The translations under genes and the position numbers were made by a program. Source: Cotesia glomerata (lineage: Eukaryota; Arthropoda; Insecta; Hymenoptera; Braconidae). Taken from it: a stretch of DNA of 64,000 bases. The DNA is taken from positions 26,114,131 through 26,178,130 of the forward strand of contig NC_058163.1 in the NCBI RefSeq assembly GCF_020080835.1, read 5' to 3'. Under the pieces are notes generated by a model. It saw nothing but the letters and a program-made list of their open reading frames with translations. It had not been told where the DNA came from and did no database searches. Below are positions 11,533-22,924 of this stretch, one piece after another. Each line of letters starts with the position of its first letter. Position 1 is the stretch's first letter.

Positions 11533-13421
11533 AATTACCTTCCTGAGCCTCCGAAAATCGTCCAGTCTCAGCCAACCACCGAGCATAAGGTCCATAGACC
11601 CTAGACTTTAATTTCGGATTCCTCTCAACCAGTTCAAAAGCTTCCGGCCATGCCTGAGCATCTACCAAAACATCAGCAACATCCGGATCATCCCCCAACC
11701 TACTAAATACCTCCGCAGCTCCATGAGTCGCCCCCATTTCCCTCAACTTCTTCGCAATCGTATACAAACTGTCCCTCTGCGCTTTGTCCAGTTGTCTCCC
11801 AATTTTAATCAGCATATCAATCCATCCATGTTCCGAAACAATATTAATAGCCCTCTCAACATCTCCCGCCGCTAAAAACATCTCAGCAGCAGCCCTTGGC
11901 TCTCCCAGACTCTTCGCCCACTCAGCCCTCTTCCTCAACAACACAGTCTTGTCATGACTATTCCCCGTCGCAATAAACTCCTGAGCAATATCAAACATCC
12001 TCAAATCAGAGTACATATCCAGCGCAGCTTGCTGCAGTCCCGCTTTCTGATAAAGCTTAGCAGCTTCTCTCAACCTGTAATATGTATGAACAATCTTTTA
12101 TAATCCACACGGAAAAAAATAAACTGTAATAAATAACAGTCGATTTATACTAAGTAATGATCAACTGCTAAAAATTACCATTTCAAACAGTAAAATCGTG
12201 ATTTTACTATTCACTTTATAATATTTACCATTTAAACGTTACAATTTACTCTTTAAATGGGAGAAAATACTATTTCAAACAGTAATATTCGCTATGTAAA
12301 TGTCTAAAATGTTTAAGTATAATAATTAACAATTCAGACTTTGATATTTATCATTTCGTACCTAAAAAATGATCTTATCCTTTATTAAAAAGTTGGTGTG
12401 ACGTTTTCATTGTTGTCGCTTTCCGTTGCTATGGTGACCACTTTGACAATAGTAACTATAGCAACGGTTACTATGAGAATGGTTGCCATAGCAACGGTTA
12501 CTATGGTAACGATTACCATAGCAACTGTCACCATAGCAACGGTTACTATGATAACATTTACCATAGCAACGGTTACCATGGCAACGGTTAAATATTAATG
12601 AGTTAAATTTGTAAAAATGTTGATTAATTAAATTGCCGACAATAAATATGTCGACGGAAGCGCGCAAAGCGCGTTCGATTTTCTAGTGATATGTAAAAAG
12701 TATAAAATAAAGTTAGTAAATTTCTAATACAAGCAACGTCAATATTTACAAAGTAAAATGGTAAATTTTAAACGCAACGCTAAAAATCAAACTGTAATTA
12801 TTGACTTGCTTGGACTGGTAAAATGTATATTTTAAAAGTATAATTTTTACTGTTTGAAATGTTAAATTCTCCCAGAGTGAGACCCTCTTCTCTTTCATCT
12901 GAGTTTCCCTTCTCCTCATAATATGGACTGTATGTTGAAATGTCAATTTTTACTGTTTGAAACTGTAATTTTTTAAGATGAAAGAGTCGTTGTTTACTAT
13001 AGTGACAGCTACTAATCACTTATTTTGGATATTAAATTATAAATTGCGGCTTTTATATTTTCTACATTAAGTTCTGTAATATTTATATTTTTGCCACCCC
13101 GATGTCCGCTTTACTGTTTGAAACTATAAAAATTAACCGGAATCCGAGTAAATATTAGTTTACTTTTTTCCGTGCAGTATTTATTCTTTATCGAAGTAAA
13201 TTAGAGTTTAAAGATTGATAATCGCTGTTCAAAATGTGTAATAAAATATATTGTAGGTGATACGAAGTTCACCGAGTCAGCTAGTTAATTATAATTTCTG
13301 TTTCAAAGTGTTTATTAATTTACTAATTAACTACTGTATTAGGTAACTCTAAAACCTTGCTCTACTGTTGTTATGTTATCAAACTAATAGTACTATTGTA
13401 ATTGTATTTTAATACTGTATA

Positions 13422-13501
<80 letters not shown>

Positions 13502-16500
13502 CGTTCTAATTAGCAATTTGTCTAACGCCATATTTTTTTAACATTTTGATGTAGCCATAATCGAATTATAAATTATTTGAATGATTCAAACCTAAATATT
13601 ATATCTCTAATAGATTATAATGATATTAAATGGTTTTTTAAAGTGATAATAAATTTTGAACTAATTGTTTTTTTCGTACAAATTGAAGATTCTCTAAAAT
13701 GGAGTTAGACAATTTGCTAATTAGAACGTCGATATAAAAAATGTATTGCTTATTGATGGCCTTGAGGGAGCTTCGGCTCTAAGGACAAATAAATATATAT
13801 CTAACTAACTAACTAACCTTCCCATCGCAGCAGCAGCCGTCGCCATGCAAGCTTCTTGTCCCCACTCTCCACTCTTAAGCTTCTCCTCAATCTCCATCAC
13901 CACCTCAATATACCTCAGCTTCTTCAGCCTCGCAAAAGCCGAGTGCGCTATATTAAGCTGCAATTTATCCAACGCTAAAGTCCCCAAAGCCAACCAATCA
14001 CTCTCAGCGACTCCCAGACAAGCAACAGCGTAAGCTTCGTCAAACATCCCCGCGTCCAAGTACTGGTACATCGTAGTCGACAAAGGAATGTCCACCGTAA
14101 CAATATTAGTCCCATTAATACAATAAAGTTTAGAACCATTGTGCCCCACAACATAGCCAATTAATTTCTGCCGGAACTCCGGAAAATCTCCGACTTTTAT
14201 TGTCAAATAATCCCGCCCGGAAAAGCACATCATGTCTTCAAAAGCTCTATTAAATGCCACACTGGTAACATCTTCGGACTCATAAATTTTGTACTCAGTA
14301 TATAGGTCAAAAACAGAGAGCACACCATGCTCACTCACCACAGCAAGCTTCTCTTTCATTGAACTGATATCAAGACAGCGAACCGGGCCATCAATTTTGG
14401 TCAAGTGCGCAGGGAATGGATTGTCTAAGTATATTTTAATAACTTGCCCGCTTGTTAAGCCAGCTATCAAGCATTCTTTTCCAGCTGGACCACCTACTAC
14501 TTTTATGTACGTAATTGTACTGTCCAATACCCACTCACGCTCTACCACTTGGCTGAATGATAAGCTCTGGAGTCGTTTTTCCAAGCACAAGACTAAGTTG
14601 TTGGATGTAACAACTAGCAAATTGCAATTAATTGTCTTGGATAATTTTTCTTGGATTCTGTAGTGCATCCCGTCGGCTGTGCCAGATGGCTCGTAGATAA
14701 TTACACGCTCAGGTAATTGAACCGCAAGTTTGTCGCGATAAACTGCGATTTTGTTGATCAAATCTTTGCATTTAATCCGGACCTTTTGGTTTGATATTAA
14801 ATGTTGGATTATTACCTGAAATCCCAAATTCTCAGCTTAGAATCATTTAAATCGAAGTTATTCGATTTTCTTTTAAGTTTAGATTAGCTAGATTTCTATT
14901 TATATTACTGTGAAATACTGGTAAAGTGTAAAAATGTGTATATTAAGATACTTAATAATATAATATTATTTTATTATATAAAATATATTATAATATAAAA
15001 TTGTAATCATGCTACTCTTTCTGAATATACTAAATTATTACATTAGTTAAGATATACTTCAAATTCAAAGTATATTATTTATAAATATTACAAAATTTTT
15101 ATATTTAAGGGGGTATTCTAGTCTAGAAGCATGAATTTCAGGTAATTTTTTTAAGTGCGGTAAAAAAAAAGGCAATCAATATTTTTACCATCAATTTTTT
15201 TATAAGTTATTTATTAACATTACAAGAATACAGAAAAAAATAAAAAAAGTTGAAAATTCAAAAAATTAGCAGCTGATGAAGTGGGGAGGTCTCAAAAAAT
15301 TGGCACGTGACCATGCCCACGATTCCTACCCTCCTAGCAATCGGAAATAAAAAAATAAAAAAGATTATTAACCTAGAGTAATGTCGCTATGGCATGAACT
15401 AGGGAAAAGTTGTAAAAAATTTTTTCTTAAAATGGCGACTGCCTGAAAAAAAAAAATTTTTTTGTACTATTTTTTTTTGACTTTTTCAAACTTTTTAAAA
15501 ATAATAAAAATTGAAATTTGGGGATAATCCTAGTTCATACCATAACGACATTACTCTAAATTAATAATCTTTTTTATTTCCGATTTCTAGGAGGGTTGGA
15601 ATCGTGGGCATGGTCACGTGCCAATTTTTTGAGACCCCCCCCCCCCCACTTCATCAGCTGCTAATTTTTTAAATTTTCAACTTTTTTTATTTTTTTCTAT
15701 ATTCTTGTAATGTTAATAAATAACTTATAAAAAAATGGTTGGTAAAAATATTGATTGCCTTTTTTTTACGGCACTTAAAAAAATTACCTGAAATTCATGC
15801 TTCTAGACTAGAATACCCCCTGAAGCAAATACTTCTAATCTAAATTTTATTACTTATGTGAAACAAAATTCTACGTATTTTACTTCTTGCTATTTGACTT
15901 TATGCCTTGGCATTTAAATTACAACAAATAAATAAATAAAAATAAATATTACGTCAGTCATGTTCTCTCTGTAGGCATAGCGGTCGCCGTAGAGACCGTG
16001 GACGATGTTCCAGGTGAGCTGGAGGTAAGTTATAGTCCCGTCTTGGCAGCCTAGAGCTATGTAACCGGAGGTAGGATGAATAGCACAGCTCCAGATCCAA
16101 GATGACTGCAAGTCTCCGACTTCTGTTAGTTGAATGCCTTCGTGGTTCATTAATAAGCACTTTTTGTTGCTCCCGACGACTAGCAAGTACTGTCCTTCGG
16201 GAAAGTGAAGGACTTTTAGCGGTATGAAGTCCAGAGCGCGCTCCCGGCCGATTTGCTGGCCGACTGGAGTGTAAAAGGACAGCACTCCGTTCCACTCTGC
16301 GATGCAGAGGATGTCCACGTTGGTGTCGTCGCGTAATGGACACCAGGACACGCTCCAGATTGGAGAGCCGCTGGATCGGTCTATGCGCAGCTGCTCCTCG
16401 CCGTTTTTATTTCTGATGGAGACGTAGCCCGCTGAGAGGCCGATTGCTAGGTACTGGCCGTCTATTGTCCAGTCGCAGCAGTTCACCCGACCGCCGGATT

Positions 16501-16900
16501 TGTGTTTTTGTACGGCTTTTTGCTCGCTGGACCAGAAGGCTATGTCGGAGATTGAGCAGCTGAATAGTTGGTGGGATACTGGGTTGAATTTCATACATTG
16601 GACTGCGTCGTTGTGAGAGTACTTGAGGATTCCTTCGAGTTTGGAGGTCCAGACGATAACGCACTTGTCCGCGCCTCCTGAGGCGAATCTCTTGCCGTCT
16701 CGGGAGTAACACACGCAGTAAACTGTGTCCTTGTGGCCTTTTAGGGGCTGGACCAACGCGCCTTTGGTGGTTTCGTAAACGAGGACTTGCTGGCCAGCTG
16801 CGACAAGAAGCTGAGATCCGTCCGGGTTGAAACACAAGTCGTAGATACATTGCTCGCTTTTGTCTTGGACTTTGTCTACCCATCTTAAATGGGCTCGCAT
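9192..16900 (-). CDS. IFT122: intraflagellar transport protein 122 (IFT-A), 7 coding exons
   Basis: Coding exons on the minus strand are 16900-15953, 14815-13818, 12074-11539, 11460-11234, 10399-9839, 9519-9358 and 9278-9192. They join in phase to 3519 nt, or 1172 aa (human IFT122 is about 1240). The N-terminus is a WD40 region with GHKDTVYCV, DGKRFASGGADK and SNxK-type blade motifs, followed by a second beta-propeller to about residue 590. An alpha-solenoid of TPR-like repeats comes next (EAAKLYQ, AEMFLAAG, EAFELVERNP). The C-terminus has CxxC pairs (LCYRC...RCVQC, CSSC...CPFC), as in the family. IFT122 is a core subunit of IFT-A, which drives retrograde ciliary transport; the Drosophila orthologue is Oseg1. 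The acceptor at 16919-16918, 17 nt before the ATG, implies a non-coding first exon upstream. An AATAAA overlaps the sequence just after the stop. Introns contain Helitron, MITE and foldback elements and the X-box-like array. Confidence 0.95.
10431..11199 (-). mobile_element. Helitron-like element H3, truncated at both ends
   Basis: Three palindromic units (about 10490-10710, 10735-10960 and 10980-11190) share the family arm sequence TAAGCTCATCCCGATGTTAC and its complement. The 3' hairpin with CTAG and the TCTCTAG start are both missing. The element lies in an IFT122 intron, ending about 35 bp from the exon at 11234. Confidence 0.72.
12107..13178. mobile_element. MITE family E, full-length copy E1 carrying an extra segment
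   Basis: Terminal inverted repeats CACGGAAAAAAATAAACTG and AGTTTACTTTTTTCCGTG bound about 1.07 kb. Relative to copies at 1513 and 42064, this one holds an additional segment of about 315 bp (roughly 12376-12690). That segment contains the X-box-like tandem array and a GCGCG-rich palindrome (AGCGCGCAAAGCGCG). It lies in an intron of IFT122 and encodes nothing recognisable. Confidence 0.75.
12425..12586. repeat. 15-bp tandem array of X-box-like palindromes
   Basis: Successive 14-mers begin every 15 bp from 12452 to 12572. Examples are GTTGCCATAGCAAC (12482), GTTACTATGGTAAC (12497), GTCACCATAGCAAC (12527) and GTTACCATGGCAAC (12572). A further copy, GTTGCTATGGTGAC, is at 12425. Most have the form GTNNCY-AT-RGNAAC, which matches the RFX-factor X-box half-site arrangement. 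Open frames across it, in both directions, are by-products of the repeat. Confidence 0.85.
13424..13498. repeat. (TA)n microsatellite
   Basis: An uninterrupted TA dinucleotide run of about 37 copies lies in an IFT122 intron and directly abuts the MITE at 13499. Confidence 0.95.
13499..13731. mobile_element. short MITE with 18+ bp terminal inverted repeats
   Basis: Left end CGACGTTCTAATTAGCAA and right end TTGCTAATTAGAACGTCG are exact inverted repeats. They extend with one mismatch into GTCTAAC/GTTAGAC. The 233-bp AT-rich interior has no coding capacity. Both flanks read TA, consistent with a TA target duplication typical of Tc1/mariner-type MITEs. It appears only once in the window. Confidence 0.75.
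13736..13817. repeat. possible retrotransposon 3' tail ending in (CTAA)n, next to an IFT122 splice site
   Basis: A short non-repetitive stretch containing GGGAGCTTCGGCTCTAAGGA is followed by AAATAAATATATATC and a CTAA/TAAC tetranucleotide run that reaches the exon at 13818. A simple tetranucleotide tail after a short unique 3' sequence resembles the 3' end of a truncated non-LTR element; this is inference only. Confidence 0.35.
15109..15820. mobile_element. 712-bp foldback (giant inverted repeat) element
   Basis: The left end GGGGGTATTCTAGTCTAGAA is mirrored by the right end TTCTAGACTAGAATACCCCC. The arms continue inward for about 300 bp each, including CACGTGACCATGCCCACGAT and its complement ATCGTGGGCATGGTCACGTG. 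Flanks are TTAA (15105-15108) and TGAA (15821-15824), a near match that may be a decayed target duplication. It lies in the first coding intron of IFT122. Confidence 0.85.
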
Positions 16901-17029
16901 TTTTGGTTTGTTTGTTTCTAAAATTAAATATTAATTTATTATTACAATTATTGGTTTTTATATATGATACTTAAGTTAACTTTCAGTTGTTAATTCTAAA
17001 AATGTTTATAACAAATTAATTATAAATAA

Positions 17030-17790
17030 CATTAAATTAAGCTGTCACTTGACAATTTTTTTTAATAAATAAATTATGGCAAAAAAAAATTGTTACAAAA
17101 ATGCACTTGTAGAAATTTTAATGAATATAAAGTTAGCCGACTAAAAATTGTTATGATTTTTTTTATTAAAAATTTATTACAAAAAAATTTTTTCATTTGT
17201 TTAAAACTTTAAAAACTAAGTATGAGTGCAATTTTTTAAAAACATTTTTTAGTTATAATTCAATAAATTAAGCAAAATAAAAAAAACAAAAATTTCGGCT
17301 AATTTTATTATTATAAAATTTTAATAAATTAAAAATGCAATTTTTTAAAAATAATGTTTTCGAACAAATTTTTTTGTTAAAAAAAATTAAAAGATTGTCA
17401 AGTGACAGCTAAATTTAAAATTAATTATAATAAAAAAATGTTTCTAAAAATTTTCACTTGTAATTTTTATTAATTTTCACATGTGAAATTTTTTTTTATA
17501 ATCATTTTATTGCCATAAAATTCTATGACATTAAAGTTACCAGTTACTTGATAATTTTTTAATTTTATTTCCCAAATAAATCTTTACTGAGAAATTATTT
17601 TAAAAAAGTTGCATTTATAATATTTTTTAAAATTTCTACATGTCAATTTTTTTTTCTCATTTATTTTTGCCATAATTTATTTGTTAAAAAAATTCTAGAA
17701 ATTAATAAATATCGGCTGGATTAATTCTCATTAAAATTCTAAAAAAATTTTTAATGTCTGTCAACTTCAGTGTCATTTCTATACCTCAAG
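17030..17790. repeat. AT-rich MITE cluster (family C) in the inferred IFT122 5' intron
   Basis: At least two diverged elements with ends like AAGCTGTCACTTGACAATTT and AGTGACAGCTAAATTTA lie back to back, with the shared interior phrases AAAAATGCAATTTTTTAAAA and TTTTCACATGTGAAATTT. Boundaries are approximate. Confidence 0.6.
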
Positions 17791-18293
17791 TTTCATTCTA
17801 AAATTTTTTTACAAATTTGGAGTTATTTATTTATGTTTAATAATAATGGTAAATTAATTTAGATATTTAATTTTTAGAATTTTTTTGACAAATAAATTAT
17901 ACCTAGCAAAAAATTGACATTTAAAAAGTAAAAAAATTAAAAAATGCAATTTTTTAAAATAATTTTTTTTTTTAAATAAAATTAAAAAAATTTTATTTAT
18001 AATTATTATTCACCTGATTAGTGAGTTTTCATTTAGGAAAAAATGTTTTGATTGGAACTTGGCTTTGTTTTGTGTATTAATAACTAAAATTAAGATACAC
18101 CTGTCAATTTTTTTTATTTTTACAATAACTAAAAAATTTTAATAAAAAAATTCTACATTTAATAATTTTAAAAAAATTACAAGTGCAAATTTAAAAAAAA
18201 TACTTTTTTTTATAACTAATTTGCAATAAAAATAAAAAAAATGTCAACTGTCTGCTAATTTCAGTATCAAAGTATATTATTGCAAATACTTAC

Positions 18294-18420
18294 AATTTTA
18301 TTTGCTTTACACCAACTCCAATAACATTAAATTAATATTTATAATAACAATAACAACAACACTAAAATATTAAGTACAAAACATTTCGACTTTGACATAA
18401 ATGTTGTTTGTATTACTCTC
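18294..18420 (-). other. IFT122: inferred non-coding first exon and start region of IFT122
   Basis: On the minus strand a strong donor, GTAAGTATT, lies at 18293-18285. A matching acceptor (TTTTAG at 16923-16918) lies 17 nt before the IFT122 start codon. Joining them gives a short untranslated first exon starting somewhere between about 18300 and 18415, next to the X-box at 18421. The exact start site cannot be read from sequence. Confidence 0.5.
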
Positions 18421-18434
18421 GTTACTACGGAAAC
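18421..18434. promoter_or_regulatory. candidate RFX X-box between IFT122 and UBE2M
   Basis: GTTACTACGGAAAC fits the X-box pattern GTNNCY-N2-RRNAAC. RFX factors use this motif to switch on ciliary genes, including IFT-A genes in flies and worms. It lies immediately upstream of the inferred non-coding first exon of IFT122 and about 510 bp upstream of the UBE2M start. Confidence 0.55.
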
Positions 18435-18945
18435 GATTTAAAAAAAAAACCGTTCAATTTAAACCACTCTCCATTTTGTGTTAAAATTACGCGTCGCTCC
18501 AACGTTTGTAAATTATCAGTTGAGTATTTTTTATTATTTAATTAATTACTAATATTTTTTCTGCAAAATAAAAAACAATAAAGTAATTAAAAAATTTTTG
18601 ACAGTAAAATTTATTTTAAGTTTTTAAAATTCACGTGAAAATAGTCTAGCGCTAATTTGACGGGGAAAAAAAGTGACTCCGAGAAAACAGTTATTGAGTA
18701 CAGAGGGCCAGCGTGTTCCGTTGGAGTAGCAAGGTCGTACGAGTGACTGACGCACATTACCATTACACACAAGAGATATTTATTTAGCACTTATATTTAG
18801 CTATATTTCTATTGTGATAAAAACAATAATATTTTTTACTTTGTTGTTATTAATGACTAGTGAAATTTGATTAATCCTAGTTAATTTATTTTTTTAATTA
18901 AATTTAGTATTGTTAAATAGATAATAAACGCGGGTAAAGGTTAAG

Positions 18946-20899
18946 ATGATCAAATTATTTTCATTGAAACAAGCTAAGAAAGATGGCGAATCACCAAAAC
19001 CAGGTAGCCAAAAGAAAGCATCGGCTGCGCAATTGAGGATCACGAAAGGTTTGTTTATAATCTTGTATTATTTTATTTTATATCGAATTTTAATTGGTAT
19101 TTTTTTTTTAAGATATTAATGAGTTAAATTTGCCGAAGACATGTGGCACTGAATTTCCTGATCCTGATGATTTATTAACTTTCAAATTAATTATTTGCCC
19201 CGATGAGGTAAGGCTATTATTATTAATTGTCTTTTTTTGTAATCAGCTGTCATTTTTTAAAATTTTTTTAGGGCTTTTATCGGGGCGGTAAATTCACATT
19301 CAGTTTTAAAGTCGGCCCCAATTACCCACATGAGCCACCTAAAGTCAAGTGTGAAACGCAAGTTTATCATCCAAACATTGATCTCGAAGGAAATGTTTGT
19401 TTAAATATTTTGAGAGAAGATTGGAAACCTGTGCTCACCATCAACTCGATTGTCTATGGCTTACAATATCTATTTTTGGTAAATTTTTTATTATTTTAAT
19501 ATCTTACAGGATTTAGAAAAATTAATTTAGCAGATATTTTATAACACTAAAGGTAGCTATGAAAATTCAGTTAGCCGACATCTAAAAATTTTTAGAATTT
19601 TTTTTTTTATTGAAAAAATTATAAAAAAAATAAAAAAAAATTTCATTAGTAGATAACTTGAAAAATTGAAAATGCAATTTTTAAAAAATATATTTTTGTT
19701 TTAATTTAATTGAAAGAAAAAATTAAAAATTAAAAACGTCGGCTAACTTTATCACTATAAGTTAGCCGACGTTTTTAATTTTTTGTTTTTTTTTATTTAT
19801 TAAATTGGAACAAAAAAATATTTTTAAAAAATTGCGCTGACAGTTTTTAGTTTTTTACAAATTAAAATTGTTTTTTTATTTTTTTATAATAATTTTTTTA
19901 ATAAAAAAAAATTCTAAAGATTTTTGAATATCAGCTAAATTTTCATCCGATGTTTTATAATTTTATAATACTAAAGTTACACGGAAAGAATAAGATGATA
20001 CTGGATATCGTCTCAGATTATACTTAGTAAAAAAAAATTCAGATAGTATCTAGTATAATCCAGATTACAATGAGCATAATCCAGATATCACCCAATATAA
20101 TCTGGATTTTTCTAGCTACTATCTGTTTTTTTTTGTTTTTCACCACAGATATCACTGAGTACAATCTCGGATGATATCTAGTGTCATCTTGTTCTTTCCG
20201 GGTAGCCAAGGTTTTTAATTTTTTTTAATAATTAAATTAGAACAAAAAAAATTTTTCTAAAAAATTGCACTGATAGTTTTGAAAGTTTTTTACAAATAAA
20301 AAATTTTTTTTTAATCATTTTTTCAATAAAAAAAAATTCTAAAAATTTTTAAATGTCGGCTAACTTAATTTTCATAATTTAATTAACAAATATTGCAAAA
20401 AAAAATTGACAGAAATTCAAAAAAATTAAATCAATTTTTTAGCGAAAAATTATTTTTAAAAAATAGCATTTTAAATTTCTACACATTAATTTTTTTGCTA
20501 TAATTTATTTAAAAAATTCTTAAAATTATAAAATATCTGCTAAATTAATTTTTACATAAATTATTTATCAAACATTTTATTGATAAAATTTTTAACTTGA
20601 CTTAATAAATTATCATTGGATTAAAAGCGGCTTGTTTCTTATCTATTCAAGATATCTCTTTAAAGAAAGCTTCTATCAAAGTTCTAGAAAATTCAAATTA
20701 ATTTTTTATTTCAATTGAATGATAATTTATAAAATAATTATAATAATTTTATCAACAGGAACCGAATCCAGAAGATCCTTTAAATAAAGACGCGGCTGAA
20801 GTTTTACAAACAAACCGACGGGCCTTTGAACAAAATGTAACGAAAGCCATGAGAGGTGGGTACGTGGGATCATTTTATTTTGAGCGGTGTCTCAAGTGA
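18946..20899 (+). CDS. UBE2M: NEDD8-conjugating enzyme E2 M (Ubc12), 4 exons
   Basis: Exons 18946-19048, 19113-19207, 19272-19478 and 20759-20899 join to 546 nt, or 181 aa (human UBE2M is 183). The N-terminal extension MIKLFSLKQ is the family's docking peptide for the NEDD8 E1. The UBC fold follows with the YHPNIDLEGNVCLNIL motif, whose catalytic cysteine is C109, and the C-terminus ends YFERCLK as in other animals. The enzyme receives NEDD8 from the NAE1-UBA3 E1 and passes it to cullins. The start at 18946 is fixed by the conserved N-terminus. The gene is divergent from IFT122. Intron 3 (1.28 kb) is almost entirely MITE-derived. An AATAAA lies about 65 bp after the stop. Confidence 0.97.
19540..20600. 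repeat. nested MITE cluster in UBE2M intron 3
   Basis: Several inverted copies of family C/D are recognisable by AAAGTTAGCCGACGTTTTT-like ends. One is interrupted at AAAGTT|AGCC by a family B element (19979-20203), so family B inserted later. Confidence 0.65.
19979..20203. mobile_element. palindromic MITE family B, copy B2 (nested)
   Basis: Ends ACACGGAAAGAATAAGATGA and TCATCTTGTTCTTTCCGGGT surround a palindromic interior with the GATAGTATCTAG core. The surrounding AT-rich element resumes immediately after it. Confidence 0.8.
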
Positions 20900-22891
20900 T
20901 ACATTTTTATTCCAAGTTTATGAAGATATATGTTACACGCAATCTCACTGAAAGTTGCTACTAGAAAATAAAACTGTGGATTAATAATAATCGGACGTAC
21001 ATGAAACATTTATTTGTTACTTGCGCGTCCGTAAATAAGAACAATTATCATAATTAATTGAATAAAAAATTAATCACGTTTGTAAAATAAATCTGCGATT
21101 CTTTATAACATTTTAGTTCAATACTCTAGACTGCTTCTGTCAAAATACAAGTAATTTTTACTTATAAATATCTATACAATATTTAATTAATTATACATAA
21201 TTTTATTATTTAAAATAAGTGAGTTGTGGCTAGCCAAATTTTTCAATGTCGTCGTAATACCATCTAAGACATCGTTTAATTGCTGGGACAATTTTAATTA
21301 AATTAACATTAATAATAATAATTAATTTTAAGCACATTCATGCGAGTTTTAAATTACCCGATTCTGTTGTTTATTTTTTATTATAATAGCTACTATTAAT
21401 AATAATAATATTTAAAAACAGAAAATATCGTGGAGATTTATATATAAATAAATATTGATACTGAGGATAATTATTAATAAATAAAAAAATAAACCAAGTG
21501 ATTTGAATTGTATTTTAAATTTAAATTAATACCAAGTGTGATAGCCGTAGTAATTACTAGATCCAATTATTTATCGAGTAATGTAACTGATAATTATTTT
21601 TTAAATATAATTTTGTAATCGTGGTGATAAACGCTTGGATGTCATTTTTTTTTTATTTTTTTAATAAAAGATCTCCATTTGTATCTAACGAAGCGAGACG
21701 ATAAAAATTTTTTAAACCTAATTTTTAATTATTCGGAAAAAATTTTAAAAGTAAGAAAAATTTTATATTATTTCATTAAAATTATTATAAAATAAAAATA
21801 ATGATAATTGTATTACATCTACAATTTTCCTGAAAAGTATCTCTAGATACATAATTAAGAAATGAGATTGTATCTTGTGAACTATTGACATTTTTAAAGA
21901 TATAAGCTCATCCCGATGTTACACTCATCAAGACCTTTCATTTGAGTACCCACATCAATTTTTCATATATTTATATATATCATATATATGTAAATATGAA
22001 AAATATATCAAAAATGCATGTGGGTACTCAAATGAAAGCTCTTGATGAGTATAACATCGGGATAAGCTTATATCATTAAAAATGTCAATAATTAAGAAAT
22101 GAACTTGTATCTTGTGAACTATTGACATTTTTCAAGATATAAGCTCATCTTGACATTACACTTATCAAGACCTTTCATTTGAGTACCCACATCAATTTTT
22201 CATATATTTATATATTTATATATATATGTATATATGAAAAATATATCAAAAATGCATGTGGGTACTCAAATGAAAGCTCTTGATGAGTATAACATCGGAA
22301 TAAGCTTATATCATTAAAAATGTCAATAATTAAGAAATGACCTTGTATCTTGTGAACTATTGACATTTTTAAAGATATAAGCTCATCCCGATGTTACACT
22401 CATTGAGATCTTTCATTTGAGTACCCACATCAATTTTTCATATATTTATATATATTATATATATGAATATACGAAAAATATATCAAAAATGCATGTGGGT
22501 ACTCAAATGAAAGCTCTTGATGAGTGTAACATTGGGATGAGCTTATATCTTTAAAAATATCAATATTTAAGAAAGTACAGTGTAATTTAACAAAGGTCAT
22601 TACTAAGATCGGTGATTTTAATTATTAAAGAAGATTTATTATTTTTTTAAGCTAACTTACCCGATCCACTTAAAGACTATTCAATTTTTATTTATTCATT
22701 ATTCTCACCACAATTATTATTTTTATAATTTTTATTTTATAATAATCTTAATGAAATAATAAGAATTTTTTACAATTTTAAAAATTTTTCCTCAGATTCA
22801 ATTAAATCAATTCTATAATTGTCGCTTCGTCGTGTTCATAATAATACACTAGCCATAAAAATATTTATGGATTGCATTATTATGTATTAAT

Positions 22892-22924
<33 letters not shown>

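Noticed and set aside
12425..12586. Possible CRISPR array
   Set aside because: The repeat is 15 bp with a 1-bp spacer, palindromic, and in an insect intron with no cas genes.
12385..12667. Open frames rich in MVTVAMV or CYGNRCYG repeats
   Set aside because: They are the 15-bp array read in several frames; a repeat unit divisible by three without stops gives artefactual proteins on both strands.
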